Assembly: GCA_034509925.1 (NCBI GenBank) | Contig: CM067527.1 | Span: 3,501,001-3,565,000, forward strand | Direction: 5' to 3' | DNA: 64,000 bases | Origin: Hirudinaria manillensis | Lineage: Eukaryota; Annelida; Clitellata; Hirudinida; Hirudinidae | In this document: in pieces, positions 12,851-23,103 of the stretch | Position numbering within the stretch: position 1 is the stretch's first letter | Layout: each line of letters begins with the position of its first letter | Program-made: the position numbers and the translations under genes | The notes under the pieces: model-generated | What the model saw: the letters and a program-made list of their open reading frames with translations, nothing else | Told to the model about the DNA's origin: nothing | Databases searched by the model: none

Positions 12851-13684
12851 GATGTCGACGATGAAGTCACCGAAGAAAATGGCGAAGACGGGTCGATAGA
12901 GGCCGCATTGAGCGGTTTATTTGCATTCGGGTCACGAATTTTAATCCTGAATCACAGTCCGGAACCCACGTACGTCAGCAAAATATGAAACGACCCACGA
13001 CGGTTCAGCCCGAACTTCCCCCTCGTTCGTACCCTCTTGACTTATCTTTGACTCTTTGTGTAGACGCATCTCTGTATGACTCTATAAGTCACCATGTCGG
13101 GCTGTTTGGACCGGACAATATCTGTTGAGGTGGCATCTATAAGATATTGGCGATAACGAAAATGTTTGATTTTTGATGGGGTGGAAATGACTTCTGGAAA
13201 TCCAGAATAAAATGCCGGGTTGCAGAATAAAGTTGCTAAGGAACTTGGAGTTGGAAGAAGTTCATTTGATCTCTCGCATGTTCGTCATTCATCTTACGCT
13301 AAGATCCATACCCCATCTAACTTTCATTCATTCATTCATTTCATTTATACTTTCTTTCTTTCTAGCCCAATCATCCAATCCTGGGAAGCACATCTTCCCT
13401 GCCTCTCAAATCATTTCGGACGGTTTTCAACTGCTCACATTCCGTCGAGCTTGAGTTGTAGCCGAGGTTCGAAAGACCCGTAATTCAGTGAGGATCTCGA
13501 GTGTCGTCGAGTTTCCAGCTTCGGATTGGTGGCTGGACGAGTGGTTTGACGTCGGATCGAGTGTGGGTTGGTGCGAGTCTCGACACGTTATTGGGTTATG
13601 GAAATGAAAAATGAATTAGAGAATAATAAATTGGCAGTCGTTGAGTTTCAGCGCGATACTTCATACCCATTAGGCCACCATCAC

Positions 13685-13760
13685 TCACCCATCCATCCAT
13701 CCACTCTCCCATCCACCCATTCGCTCAATCACTCACCCACCCGCCCACCCACCAGTCCAC
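13685..13760 (+). repeat. (CCAT/CCAC)n degenerate array
   Basis: Degenerate CCAT, CCAC and CTCA units in tandem. A complementary GGAT/GAGT-type array lies at 13985-14030. Confidence 0.6.
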
Positions 13761-14409
13761 TCATTCGGTCGTCAAGGCTCACCGATCTACCCACAAGTCA
13801 TCACTCTCCTCCGTCCCAGGCGACTGGAAAGGTTTATATTTCTGCATGAACGCCTGTCGTACGGTCCCAGCTCACTGCATGATGGACGCTTCATCGCCAG
13901 CCCTTTATGTCCTTATAAAAAGATGGACCGACCCCCAGAATTTCGGCGAGTACTGTGATTGAGCGGTGACAAACGGATAGAGTGATTGGATGAATGAGTG
14001 GATGAGTGAGTGGATGAATGAGTGGGTGAGTAACTAAGTGAGCGAATTTATCAGAATGGCGAAAGACCGAATGGTTGGTGGCTGAGTAGGATTCCGGTGT
14101 TGATGAATGTTTGGAGCATTCCAAGCATGGACGCATGCACGAGTGAATCCGGGAGAAACGAATAAAAACAGCAAAAAAAAACAAAAAAAAAACAAAAACC
14201 CTCACTCTCACAGGATCGATCTCACTTTTTTCCGGAGAGCAATCCCGCCCATTCGTTCGATCAACCCTCCTGCGCCAATATTCTTTTTTTTCCTTCTCAT
14301 TTCCTTCCATTTGCTTGCTATCACTTCACAAGTCAGGGTTCGTAGGTCAGAGGTCAGCTTCAAGGACGAAGGTCTCAACGTCTTGGACTCCATAGGACCC
14401 CATAACTTC

Positions 14410-14640
14410 CCCACACCACGGCGTTAAAGTGGCACGAGGGTCGTCTCAAGTACAGGGGGTCGTGTTCGAAACCCGGCACTACCACCTCGGGAGTAGTTGC
14501 TGTACGAATGGCTATCGAAATGGGCCTTGTCGTGGCGCGTGGGATTACGCATTCATATTAATTGTGCCATTATAACTGTGTTAAAAATTAAGTTTTAAAA
14601 AATATAAAATAATTAAATGATAATTTGTAACCGATATTAT
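14410..14640 (+). mobile_element. Probable tRNA-derived SINE
   Basis: A segment with an RNA polymerase III B-box-like core (GTGTTCGAAACCCGG at 14462-14476) lies about 35 bases after a weaker A-box-like stretch (TTAAAGTGGCACGAGG at 14424-14439). It is followed by about 150 bases of non-repetitive body and an (ATT)n tail at 14637-14755. B box, body and simple-repeat tail in this order are typical of tRNA-derived SINEs. No second copy was found by eye in the window, and target-site duplications are not clear, so this is tentative. Confidence 0.4.
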
Positions 14641-14661
14641 TATTACTATTATTATTATTAC

Positions 14662-14727
<66 letters not shown>

Positions 14728-14755
14728 ATGATTGATTGCAATTATTATTATTATT
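14637..14755 (+). repeat. (ATT)n microsatellite
   Basis: A long ATT/TTA run with a few ACT interruptions, broken near 14727 by a short unique piece. It sits directly after the candidate SINE and may have grown from its tail. Confidence 0.9.
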
Positions 14756-15709
14756 ACATCCTTCGATAAAGCAAATGCAGTTCAAGTGCCTCAACAAGTC
14801 AAAGTTACTCGGCAAAAGATCAACAGATTACCGGTTCAACTCCCAAGACCGAAGAAAGGAGCATTGAAAAATGATTGAGTGTCATTCAAAGTTCAACGTC
14901 ACAGTCGCCTTGCATAAGCGTCACACTTCTATTCTGTCTGTCCGTCCGTCCGTCCATCCATCCGTTCCCTCCTCCCCATCTACCCACCCACTCACTCACA
15001 CTCTCTCCACGATCGAGTGTCCCGCGAGAAAATGGACGCCTCTTCGATCTAATCTACAGGCAGCAGTTCAATTGTTTTACGTCTTATTTGACACCCCACT
15101 TGGTTACGGGGAGTGCATCTGAATTGAAAATGAGTGCAGGCAGGAGAGTGAATTGAATTGAATCTTATCAAAAGTCAGTGTGGATTGGTTGGCTGGTTGG
15201 TCGATAATGTGGTTGGTCTCTTATTTAGACAATCTTTCGTGTGCCCCCTTGGATAAGGGACGGGCAAAAGGTACACAGGATGGGATCGTTATTACCTAAC
15301 CCTGCCATAACCCTACCCGATATCCTGACTCTGGAAATCCACGGTAAACTGATAAAACTTGTGTCTGCCATTTGTCCAGGCACCTGGATTATATTATTGG
15401 AGTAAGAAAAGGCACGTGTTGTGTTGCTAACACGGCACGTGACATTCTTCCACTTCATTACCACTTCGTGCACGATTGCCACCTATATCAGTCAACCATA
15501 ACGTCACAGTTCGACAGAAGGATGGGTGGATGAACGACGGACGGACGGACGGGGGATGAGGGCTTATCAGCGCCTCCTTGCACGAGTACAAGATCGGAAA
15601 AATTAAGACGCGCCGAAATGGGAGGCAAAGGTCAAAGGTGAAGTCTGAGGTGCCGACAACCAGGACGGACAGACGAGAAGAGAATGGACCGAAGTAGAAG
15701 TGAAGAAAA

Positions 15710-15795
15710 GGACGGACGGACGGATGGATGGATGGATGGATGGTTGGTTGGTTGGTTGGTTGGTTGGTTGGTTGGTTGGCTGGACGGAGGAATGA
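15710..15795 (+). repeat. (GGAC)-(GGAT)-(GGTT) tetranucleotide array
   Basis: Three tetranucleotide variants follow each other in pure blocks: GGAC, then GGAT, then about eight GGTT. Blockwise turnover by replication slippage would give this pattern. Confidence 0.85.
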
Positions 15796-15971
15796 TGATC
15801 CCAAGGACGGGTCGGTTGGTCGGTAAAGGAATGAAGAGTGACTCAGCGAGGTGAAAGTTCATTTGGTGACCCCAAGAGGACGATCGTCGTATTCGAGTGA
15901 AATCGAGTGAAAGTCGGAGTTTAAAGATTTTTTCTTTCTAAAGTGTCAATGGTGGTTCCAAAGCTGGAGGT

Positions 15972-16065
15972 CATGATGATAGTCGCAGCGACGTTGATGA
16001 TGATGACGACGACGATGATGATGACGTTGATGATGATGAACTTGATGACGGCGATGATGATGCTG
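15972..16065 (+). repeat. GAT/GAC triplet array
   Basis: Degenerate GAT, GAC and GTT triplets like those at 9-13 kb. Confidence 0.65.
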
Positions 16066-16394
16066 CTGTATCATTAATGGATTAGTAACATTTCTATGCC
16101 AGAAATTCATAAAAACCGCAATTATAATAATAATATTATTCATTAATAATTATAATTATAATATTAATAGAAATTATGGCAATAAATTATAAAAAACAAA
16201 GAGAGGACATCCCTAACGAGTAGCGCTATAAACAGGGGTAACCTAATGTCATTTCTCAATGGATTTATGCGCGTCCCCTCATGTTGCTGGAATCCTGGTG
16301 GAGTTTTTTTTAAGGTCGCAAATCAATTAAGTGGCGCTAATTGTCTCGGACTCAACTTAATACGAACTGCTTTCCAATCCACTGCAACAGAGCA

Positions 16395-16600
16395 GTTGTA
16401 CGTACGTTGGTTGTACTGTATGTGTACAGTGTACAGTGGTTTACGGTAGCAGTACAGAAGTTGTTGTTCGTAAATTGATTAATTTCAGTGCAACATTTGT
16501 CAGTACAAGTTTTCAAAAATACTTAGCGCTTATTACGGTAGCAGTACAGTAGCGGTACAGCAGTTGTACGGTAGTTGTGCAATGTTACACCAGTTGTAAA
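16395..16600 (+). repeat. Degenerate GTACAG/GGTAGCAGTACAG repeats
   Basis: The 15-mer ACGGTAGCAGTACAG occurs at about 16443 and 16535, surrounded by many GTAC, GTACAG and TTGTAC variants. No coding or RNA structure is evident. Confidence 0.5.
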
Positions 16601-16784
16601 AACCCCAAGACCGGTAAAATGTTTTGTAAACAATCAATTTAAAGGTTAAAAAGTTAAATCTACTCCCCCGCCACACAAAAGTTGAATATTTTTGAATCAC
16701 TGGGGAGTTCAGGACACAACGTCGTTATCAATAAAACCTCTTTATGAACACAATTCAAAAACCAGGATCATTGCTGTAGCGATG

Positions 16785-16925
16785 GTCATCATCATCATCA
16801 ACATCATCATCGTCATCGTCGTCGTCGTCGTCATCAGAACTGAATATTATCACCAGCACCATCATCAGAATTGAATCATCAGAATGTTGTCCTCATCACC
16901 ATCATCATCATCATCATCGTTAGAA
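16785..16925 (+). repeat. ATC triplet array with repeated CAGAATTGAAT unit
   Basis: ATC/GTC triplets are interrupted about three times by an AGAA(T/C)TGAATATTATCA-type unit, forming a loose higher-order repeat. Confidence 0.6.
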
Positions 16926-17564
16926 TTGAATATTATCATCATTTATATGATATAAATTATTAATGTAAATATAATAATTTCATTTCTTTACCAAAGACAC
17001 AATAATAAGAACCATGACGTGGTTGTTATTTAAACGTCGAAAAAAGGGGACACGACGTGGAAAATCTTCAAAAAAATAAGTCGTTTTAGGAGTTAAAAAA
17101 CTGTATCTTACGTCCAATAGCATAGGAAGACGGTTAAAATTTTATTAAAATTTATAAATTCAAAATAAATAAATTAATTAATTAATTAATTAATAACTAA
17201 ATTGATTAATTAATTACAGAACAACAACAACAACAGCAGTAACTATAATACTCACCATTATCGTCACTTGTCAGAGCGAAGAAAAAACTAGTCAAATTAG
17301 AGAAGAATCTGTCGTCTCCGTAGTCGCCGTAGTCGCCGCAGTCGCCGCAGTCGCTGCAGTCGATGTCGTCGACGTCGTTGAAGCACCAGCGTCGAACAAC
17401 GAAAATAAAAATTGCTCGACGACAACAACAACTGCTCTCAACTCGACCCAACCCTGCTCGTCTCCATGGCAACGCCAAACGCCGGAAACCGGTGCCGACC
17501 GAAGATTGCGAATCGACGGCCAGATAACAATCGGTGTTCAGAAAATGGAACGAAGGAGAAAAAA

Positions 17565-17627
17565 AGACGAGGAGGAAGAGGAGGAAGAGGAGGAAGAGGA
17601 GGAAGAGGAGGAGGAGGAGAGAGATGA
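17565..17627 (+). repeat. (GGAAGAGGA)n purine tract
   Basis: A pure purine tract of GGA and AGA triplets. Together with the GTCGCC/GTCGTC run at 17317-17370 it produces long but low-complexity open frames that I do not regard as genes. Confidence 0.8.
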
Positions 17628-18422
17628 TGATGCCGTCATGTGAGGGTTCATTGGGTGTACGTGGTGTGAAGTCGTTGGACTTTTTCAAGAAATTATGATT
17701 GTTATTATGATTATTGTTTTAATTAGTTCTATTTGCTGACATTGTTGTTGTTGTTTGGTTTTGTTGTTTTGTGTTACGAGTCGAGGTTGATGAATGTGCG
17801 AGATACAGGAATGAAATTGACGATTGAATGAAAGATAATTGATTGACCGGTTGACTGGTTGCTTGGGTGGTTGGATGGTTTAATCGACTTTCAATATGAA
17901 TGAAGCATAATTTAAAAATTAATTATCGGAAAATAGCTACTTAAAAGCTGATTAAAATCTAAAGAAGGTATTTAAAAAAAAAAAGACATTAAAACTAAAA
18001 TCCAACGAACAGTGAACGTAAGTCTACGGATGAGTGAGTAAATGAATAATTAAATGAAAGAATGAATGAACGAACGAACGAACGGACGGACGAGAGGATG
18101 AATGAATGAATGAAAGGAGTGAGCTGGAGTGAGGAAGGATCAAAAGAATCGCGAGAATCGAACGAGCGCAGGTCCCGGATTGAGTGAAGCAGACGGTTAA
18201 ATGGAATTTATAGGGGCTACTCCATAGTGCCCGTGGTGTTGGAAGAATGGACGGAAGGGTGAATGGATGACTGAACTACTGGATGAATGAATGCTTAATA
18301 GGGAGATATTGGGTATCCTTTCAATTGAGAAATTCGAGGCAAGTTTTCAACAACAAGTTTGGGTTTTTTTTTTCAACCTTTCAATCGCTTCCTGAGAATG
18401 TTGTCGCTTGTTACAACACTGC

Positions 18423-18424
<2 letters not shown>

Positions 18425-18475
<51 letters not shown>

Positions 18476-18512
18476 TATTATTGTTATTATTATTATTATT
18501 ATTATTATTACC
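18425..18512 (+). repeat. (ATT)n microsatellite
   Basis: An ATT run with one ACT and one GTT interruption, followed by very AT-rich sequence to about 18705. Confidence 0.9.
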
Positions 18513-18941
18513 ACTGCATAGTCGTTATTATAAAATATAATATAATGATATGTTATACACAATATAATAATATTTTTCATTGTTATTATATATATTGTAT
18601 GTTATTCTACATTGTTATTATATACATTACTATATATTATATATATATTATTGTTAATATGAAACATGATATAATAATATGTTATAAAATATTATAATAT
18701 TATTTTTCAAGTGATTCTTCGAAATAGACAAAGAAACGAGCGAAAATTTCAATGCCGACCCGATCCAAATTGTCTAATTGACTGCCATTGGTCATCTCTT
18801 CTTATCACCGCCCTCGTACCACACTTCAGGGCAACGTCACTTGCATCGTACTTAAGACTAACATGTTATAATCACGTTACACCTCTCAGTTTGGCGACCT
18901 GTGATTAGGTATAATAAGAAAAGTCAACAATTCATCCATCA

Positions 18942-19045
18942 ATCCAATCCATCCACTCATCCATCCATTCATCCATCCACCCACTTAACCACCCATGCAC
19001 TCACTCACTCACCCATCCATCCGTCCACCCATCCACTCACCCAAT
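18942..19045 (+). repeat. (CCAT/CCAC)n degenerate array
   Basis: Degenerate CCAT, CCAC and CTCA units, the same class as at 13685-13760. Confidence 0.65.
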
Positions 19046-20615
19046 CACAAAATTTACTCATTTACTCGATGACCCTCTGAGGACTCCTAGAAAACAGAGG
19101 TTCATTGAATCTCTTCAGCAACTCACCAGCGGCTCCATCAACACACGCCGCACCTTTTGGCCGCGCATTCACACGCACACACGCACGCACGCACCCACGC
19201 TCACAACACGTGCAAATTCAGGTGAATGTAGAGGCACATCTACATGATACGTTCCAACGTGTTACATTCACTTTCAATGTTTTCACACGTCCCGAGGCAC
19301 CTCCTCTGATAGGTACCTGGATAAGCGGGTTGTCTTTTGCCTGTCACTTAACCAACATTCATCTGATGCACTGGCATTGGGGTGGCGTTTGGGGGTGACA
19401 ATTTAAACTCCCAACCCAACCCCCAACCGATGTCACCCCAACGTCACCCCCAGCGACGCCTCTCAAACATTCCCCTACGAAAGGCACCGCCGTGTTGTTG
19501 ATGTTGTCTCACGTTAAGAGGAATTTATAATTGGTTCTTATTGCTTCTTTATGTGCCATGCTTTCGCGCCGTAATGTATCCAGAAAAATGGGGTTAAAAG
19601 CCAGGACGGGCAGACAGGGTGGAGGGACTGATGGCTACCCAGTGATGGCCAACCCATGACCGGAGATGATGATGACAACGACGATGATGATAATAAACTT
19701 TGGGTTGAAGCTCTGAAAAAAGGCTCTTAAGTTCGACTAAACAAGCAAATAATAAGTTGGACGCTTTTGATAAACGATTTTAATGTGTCGTTTTTTTTTT
19801 TAATGCTTCAAAAACACTTTTGTTATGCAGACCTTTAAATTCACTTTTAAGCGAAAGAGAATAAAAATTTACCGAGAAAGCGACGGAAATGCCAGACCGG
19901 TTGGGGTTGTCTCTGAAAAAATTTCAAGTTTCGTTTCCAATGTTTCCGTTTTAACTGAAGTTGTGTTTTAATTGAGAGTTTGGAAAAGTGAAAAAAAAAC
20001 CCAATGTCGATTCGAGACTGAAAGTGCTGTAACGATGACGACAAAGATGATGGCGACGATGACGGTAATGATGTAACTCGATGATGATGATGATGATGAC
20101 GACGATGATGATGATACCTGGTAGTGGCAACAATTTTTGTCTTGACATGTTTTCGTTTGTTTTGTTATTGTTTTTTTTTTTTTTGGAATTTTCACGTTCA
20201 CTGAGAATTATTGTCGGGAGGGATGTTTTTGTCAATTATGCATCATCCTTACGATGACCAATAGACTCTGACCACTGCCAAGATGTCTTTTCACCGCCAG
20301 GAAGTTATTCTTACTGGCATTGTTGCTATTATTATTATTATGACTATTATTAATATTATATCATTAAATTATATGTAGTTGCTATTATTATAAACCTAAT
20401 TATCATCAGTTGAGGTAGTTTGTTTCCATTCTTGTCATCACTATCATCATCGCCATCACGACCACCTCATGACGTCCTCATCGCGTTTGACCAGCAAGCG
20501 CTTCCCTCACCTTCCGGTCATCACTGGTGACCTCTAACAGTCGACTAAAGAGAAAATCCGAGCGCCTGAGAACATTTAAAGAAATCAACAACAGTCGTAA
20601 ACGTTGCCGTTGCCC

Positions 20616-20697
20616 GTCGTTAAGAGATTGTAAATGTTTCAAGTCTCTCTCTCTTTTAAATATGTGAGGGTGGATGAGTAGATGGGTGGATGGATGA
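20616..20697 (+). repeat. 82-bp direct repeat, copy 1
   Basis: The segment GTCGTTAAGAGATTGTAAAT... is repeated at 21090-21171 with a single visible mismatch (TATGTG versus TAGGTG). The two copies lie 474 bp apart in the same orientation. Confidence 0.85.
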
Positions 20698-20869
20698 TGC
20701 TGGAAACTCCTCCTCGGAGCTTTCCGACAGGGATCCTCAGAGAAGGTCCCCCATCTTCGAACGTTTCGGCCCTTTGAAACCCCTGACGTTCTCCGGGGGT
20801 GGGCCGCATCCGGTGATCAGCCGGATGTCCCTGTCGGTTTCCATTGTGCGGACTCGAAGCTTAGGCTTT

Positions 20870-21020
20870 GGAAGGCTCTCATTGGCCTCTTTATGCCATC
20901 ACGTGCCAGACTGGAGCGACTACTGAAAGCTCTCGTTGGCTTCTTTCGTCGCTGCACTCAGTCGATGAAGCGACGCCACCTAGCCCCAATGACTCTCAGT
21001 GGCCTTCTTTCCGTCATCCC
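20870..21020 (+). repeat. Degenerate repeats of about 60 bp with CTCTC-TTGGC core
   Basis: Three related segments begin near 20872, 20928 and 20989 and share GCTCTC(A/G)TTGGC(C/T)TCTTT or close variants. They lie between the two 82-bp direct repeats. Confidence 0.45.
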
Positions 21021-21089
21021 TGCCGCCCAACAGTATCGACTTGGGCTTTAAATTTTCTTTGCAGCGGCGCGCGGTAACAGACGTTGCCA

Positions 21090-21290
21090 GTCGTTAAGAG
21101 ATTGTAAATGTTTCAAGTCTCTCTCTCTTTTAAATAGGTGAGGGTGGATGAGTAGATGGGTGGATGGATGGATGTATGTATGTACTGATAGAAGGATTGG
21201 TGGATAGAATGATGAATGGATGGATGTATGTATGTACTGATAGAAGGATTGGTGGATAGAATGATGAATGGATGGATGTACTGACGGAAG
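21090..21290 (+). repeat. 82-bp direct repeat, copy 2, extended by a 49-bp tandem repeat
   Basis: Copy 2 of the 82-bp repeat (21090-21171) runs into GGATG units and a tandem duplication containing TATGTACTGATAGAAGGATT, at about 21178 and 21227. Confidence 0.8.
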
Positions 21291-21639
21291 AATTGATCAA
21301 TGGGTGGACAGACTGACAGTTGGATTCCATCAGTGGTTGCTGGCTTAAGATCCTCCATAAAAGTACACACTACTAAATTGCCACACCAAAAAATGTTGAG
21401 GAAATTTAAAAATTTTATAATAAGCAGAATGACTCCTGTTGATTGAACCAATCGACTGCCTCATCAATCGAGATTACCACCCAGTTTCCACCGCCATCTC
21501 AACTTCCACCTCCACGTCTTCCGACAGGGAATCAATGAACGACGAGCCATTCTATTGCTGAAGATGAACTTGAAAATAACATCAATCCGATAGAACTTTT
21601 TTTGATCTCTTTGAATAGACGAACCAATCATATACAAAC

Positions 21640-21900
21640 ATATGCAAACAAACATGTGCAACATATGCAATCATATACAGTCACACATATGTAAACACAT
21701 ACAACATATGCAATCATATACAGTCAAACATATGAGAATATATGCAAACATATGCAAACACATACAACATATGCAACATATGCAATCATATACAGTCAAA
21801 CATGAGAATATATGCAAACATATGCAACGTATGCAATCATATACAGTCAAACATATGCAAACACATGCAACATATGCAATCATATACAATCAAACATATG
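21640..21900 (+). repeat. ACATATGCAA/CATATACAGTC tandem repeats
   Basis: Units built from ACATATGCAATCATATACAG, TCAAACATATG and ACATACAACATATG recur at 40-80 bp steps, at least five times. The long open frames across it (for example from 21642 on the plus strand) follow the repeat period and look non-coding. Confidence 0.8.
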
Positions 21901-23103
21901 AAACTCATCAACGAGGAGAAACATCGCGAACGAATCCAAACACCAAAGAATGCGAGAACAATGACCATCGAAACTCGGAGCGAACCGAACACGTCCGACG
22001 ACGAAACATTTCGACGGAACGGGAATTGAACGAGAAGAAAACAAAAAACAAGAAATCGAAAATCTTAATCAGTCGGATTCGTTACGTTTTCATTTTTATT
22101 TTGCAAATGAAACGAAAACCGTGGGGAAAATATCGAACTTTGAGAACAAAAACAGTCGAGGAGAAAATAACTTTTCGGGAAAACAAGCGTTTTCGACAAG
22201 GGGGAAATTATTCGTAAAGTGTCATTTCGCACAAAAATAATTCCTTTAAACCAAGTCTCGAATGCAAAAAAACATCAGCAAAATAAACATACAGTTGCCT
22301 AAGACGAGGCCCTCATCGAGCAATTAATGTTACACATAATAATTACGTATTAATTAATATTAAATTTAATTAATAAATTAATCAAATAATTAATTAATGT
22401 GTGAGGTCACGAGTCAAATTGAGCCAATGTCGTTGCCGCAGAGACAAAGTTGCTTGCAAACCCACGTGCGCTCGCACGCAATGTCAGACCTGAACGTGAC
22501 TTTAACGTGCGCCGTGCAATGTATTCGCAAAGAATACCGTCGGCCCAAAACCTCGACGACGAGTGAAGTCGATGACGTGAGGGAAACGTTGACAAACAGA
22601 AATGATGACGATGAGTAGGATGAGGAGAAAGAACATCTTATAAACACGTGAACGTATCGCAGACGCATAAAACTCGGGCAGCCTTAGCATCGACGAGAAT
22701 AGCAAGACGATGTAGCGAAAAACAGCGTTTGAACAAAAAAAAGTAAACAAAACAAAAGATATACGTGAATTAGGCGAATTGAAATCGACATTTTCATAAA
22801 ATATTTCTAAAGCATTCAATGAGTTGCCCTCGATGAGAAGAACGAGTGCAAACGAGTTCACGTAGAAGGCGACGACTACTTTCCTTTAGAGACTGTTCGT
22901 GGTATGACGTTAATCTTTTTTTCTTTAATCAACAAAACGGCAACCGATAAAAAACTAAGCCACGTTACTTTGAACATCGCAACGGGAAACGATCGGACGT
23001 GGAGAGCACCGTGCAAATCGTCAACAGTCGGTCGAACGCAAGAGGAGCAGAAGCGTAATGCTGCCTTATTTATCGATTTCGGTTCCTCAAAAAAAAAGTC
23101 GAA
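21901..23103. other. Intergenic stretch and KDM4 3' flank
   Basis: I see no gene. The first part is AT-rich. From about 22400 the composition becomes GC-richer towards the KDM4 3' end, so part of this is probably the KDM4 3' untranslated region. No PHD or Tudor exon is visible here on the minus strand. Confidence 0.45.

Noticed and set aside
17206-17688. 160-codon minus-strand frame with a long Leu/Phe stretch
   Set aside because: The hydrophobic run comes from the GGAAGA purine tract and the Cys run from a (CAA/CAG)n tract. There is no family match and no splice signals.
21640-21900. CRISPR-like spaced repeats
   Set aside because: Spacing is irregular, the spacers are made of the same words, and the genome is clearly animal.
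21642-22217. 191-codon plus-strand open frame (MQTNMCNICNHIQ...)
   Set aside because: Its first half follows the CATATG-type tandem repeat and its second half is AT-rich with no domain. It stays open because the repeat lacks stops.
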